A DNA stretch of 64,000 bases, taken from contig NC_135505.1 of NCBI RefSeq assembly GCF_052857255.1, forward strand, positions 30,909,097 to 30,973,096, written 5' to 3'. Each line of letters begins with the position of its first letter. The stretch's first letter is position 1. The translations under genes were made by a program, and so were the position numbers. The DNA comes from Amblyomma americanum (Eukaryota; Arthropoda; Arachnida; Ixodida; Ixodidae). Under the pieces are notes generated by a model. The model ran no database searches, was not told where the DNA came from, and saw nothing but the letters and a program-made list of their open reading frames with translations. Below, one piece after another: positions 63,033-64,000 of the stretch.

Positions 63033-63404
63033 GAAGGTATTGGCGAGCGCTATCGAAATACGGAAAGGGACGAACACACAGGACGAAGCGCTTGCCATCA
63101 ACTCTTTATTCTCTTAAGAAACATGACTATATACACATATTAACGCCATATCATACACATAAGATGGAAAAACGCACGGCGCTGACAAGAGTGATATGAA
63201 GGGATTTTTTTATTTTTATTTAATATCTTTTTTCCTTCTTATCACTCTTGTCAGCGCCGTGCGTTCTTCCCCTCTTATGTGTATGATATGACGTTATTGT
63301 CTGTATATAGTTACGTTTCTTCAGAGAATAAACGGCTGTTAGAAAGTGCCTTGTCCTGTGTGTTCGTCCATTTCCGTATTTTGATAGCGCTCACCAATAC
63401 CTTC
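63033..63404. mobile_element. 372-bp foldback element
   Basis: GAAGGTATTGG at 63033 is mirrored by CCAATACCTTC ending 63404. Arms of about 170 nt match with scattered changes (ACGAACACACAGGAC, ATACACATAAGA, ACGCACGGCGCTGACAAGAG and their complements). AT-rich centre, no ORF. Confidence 0.9.
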
Positions 63405-63867
63405 AAAAATGCATTTCCAACTAGCCCCAGTAATAGCTCTTTTGTGATCCTCAAAACGCTGAGCTCACTCACGAATAAGATCCTGGTACACCTTGTCGTT
63501 TAAGCACAAAAAAAAATTAATTGCCACTTAAAAAAAATACACTGCGTGGCGACTGCAATAACCCTCAAGAGGTACTGATAAGCTTTACAAACAGTGAGAG
63601 TGTTCATGAGCGTAGCTCTTGTACACGAATGAGAAAGGCCCCCATACGTGTAGGGCACGTTCTGGTCATCTTGTAAAGTTTTTTAATGAGCAATGCAGAT
63701 TAGCAGGATGTGAACCAGATTGTCGCTAATGCGCGTAATTGTCGAATGACCTAAATGGTGAGGTGCAGACGGCTTTGCGATGAGATTTTAGCAAAAACGC
63801 TCGCACGATCCTTATGGTTGCGACACATAGTTGCCTGATTGAGCAGATACCGACGTGTGCAGATTTT

Positions 63868-63945
63868 ATTTCGCAGAACGAGGTTTCTCACCTTTTTGAG
63901 ACACCACGAAGAAACAATCGCCGGCATAAAGCGGCTGCAACTTAC
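63868..63945 (+). CDS. possible exon at the window end
   Basis: GTGTGCAG acceptor before 63868, an in-frame 26-codon stretch ending RHHEETIAGIKRLQLT and a GTAAGAAA donor at 63946. No family recognised; an inner acceptor (TTTCGCAG) is also possible. Confidence 0.2.
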
Positions 63946-64000
63946 GGTAAGAAAGGCGGCAATAGGAAAGGCTTAGAAGCCAACCGAAGGGTGCTTTGGC

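Overview
The window is nuclear genomic DNA of an arthropod, most probably an ixodid tick. Evidence: a spliced gene with large introns, dense tRNA-headed SINEs that resemble the tick Ruka family, tick-style RTE, CR1-like and RNase-H-bearing LINEs, a Penelope-like element, Ty3/gypsy sequences and long (TA)n, (CA)n and (GT)n microsatellites. The species cannot be named from the sequence. There are no bacterial operons, rRNA genes or CRISPR arrays, and no convincing tRNA gene outside SINE heads.

Host gene (1-28.2 kb, plus strand). Thirteen exons with matching splice phases encode the C-terminal 441 residues of an M13 (neprilysin/ECE) family protein; the N-terminal exons lie before the window. Every conserved block can be followed in order to the stop at 28171-28173 and a poly(A) signal at 28239. 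The zinc site is gone: both histidines and the glutamate of HExxH are replaced and the third ligand (ENxxxD) is also missing, yet the frame is open throughout. This looks like an expressed pseudo-peptidase. One ~17-kb intron (7.5-24.6 kb) holds an RTE LINE, an LTR fragment, other LINE ends and an almost intact CR1-like LINE.

The CR1-like LINE (14.8-19.4 kb, minus strand) is the most unusual element. Its ORF1 carries a canonical 2A motif (GDVELNPGP) behind a hydrophobic leader. ORF1 and the endonuclease/RT ORF2 are in one frame, separated by a single TAG that is followed 6 nt later by a potential two-part hairpin, and no AUG precedes the endonuclease domain. Its 5' part holds two apparently identical 239-bp tandem copies with a 276-bp period.

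28-41 kb is a graveyard of SINEs, RT fragments (one a large inverted duplication with a SINE inserted exactly in the LFADDC motif), palindromic MITEs and two copies of an STPR-like basic ORF. 41.6-47.8 kb is a Ty3/gypsy element with an intact 1519-codon gag-pol frame; a 989-bp Tc1/mariner-like element sits in its gag leader at a TA site, and no 3' LTR is visible. 47.8-53.4 kb is mostly anonymous. At 53.4-60.4 kb a 5.9-kb RNase-H LINE of the I superfamily is inserted into the GIY-YIG endonuclease of a Penelope-like element. Microsatellites with hammerhead-like Penelope motifs, a diverged repeat, a 75-bp tandem duplication and a 372-bp foldback close the window.
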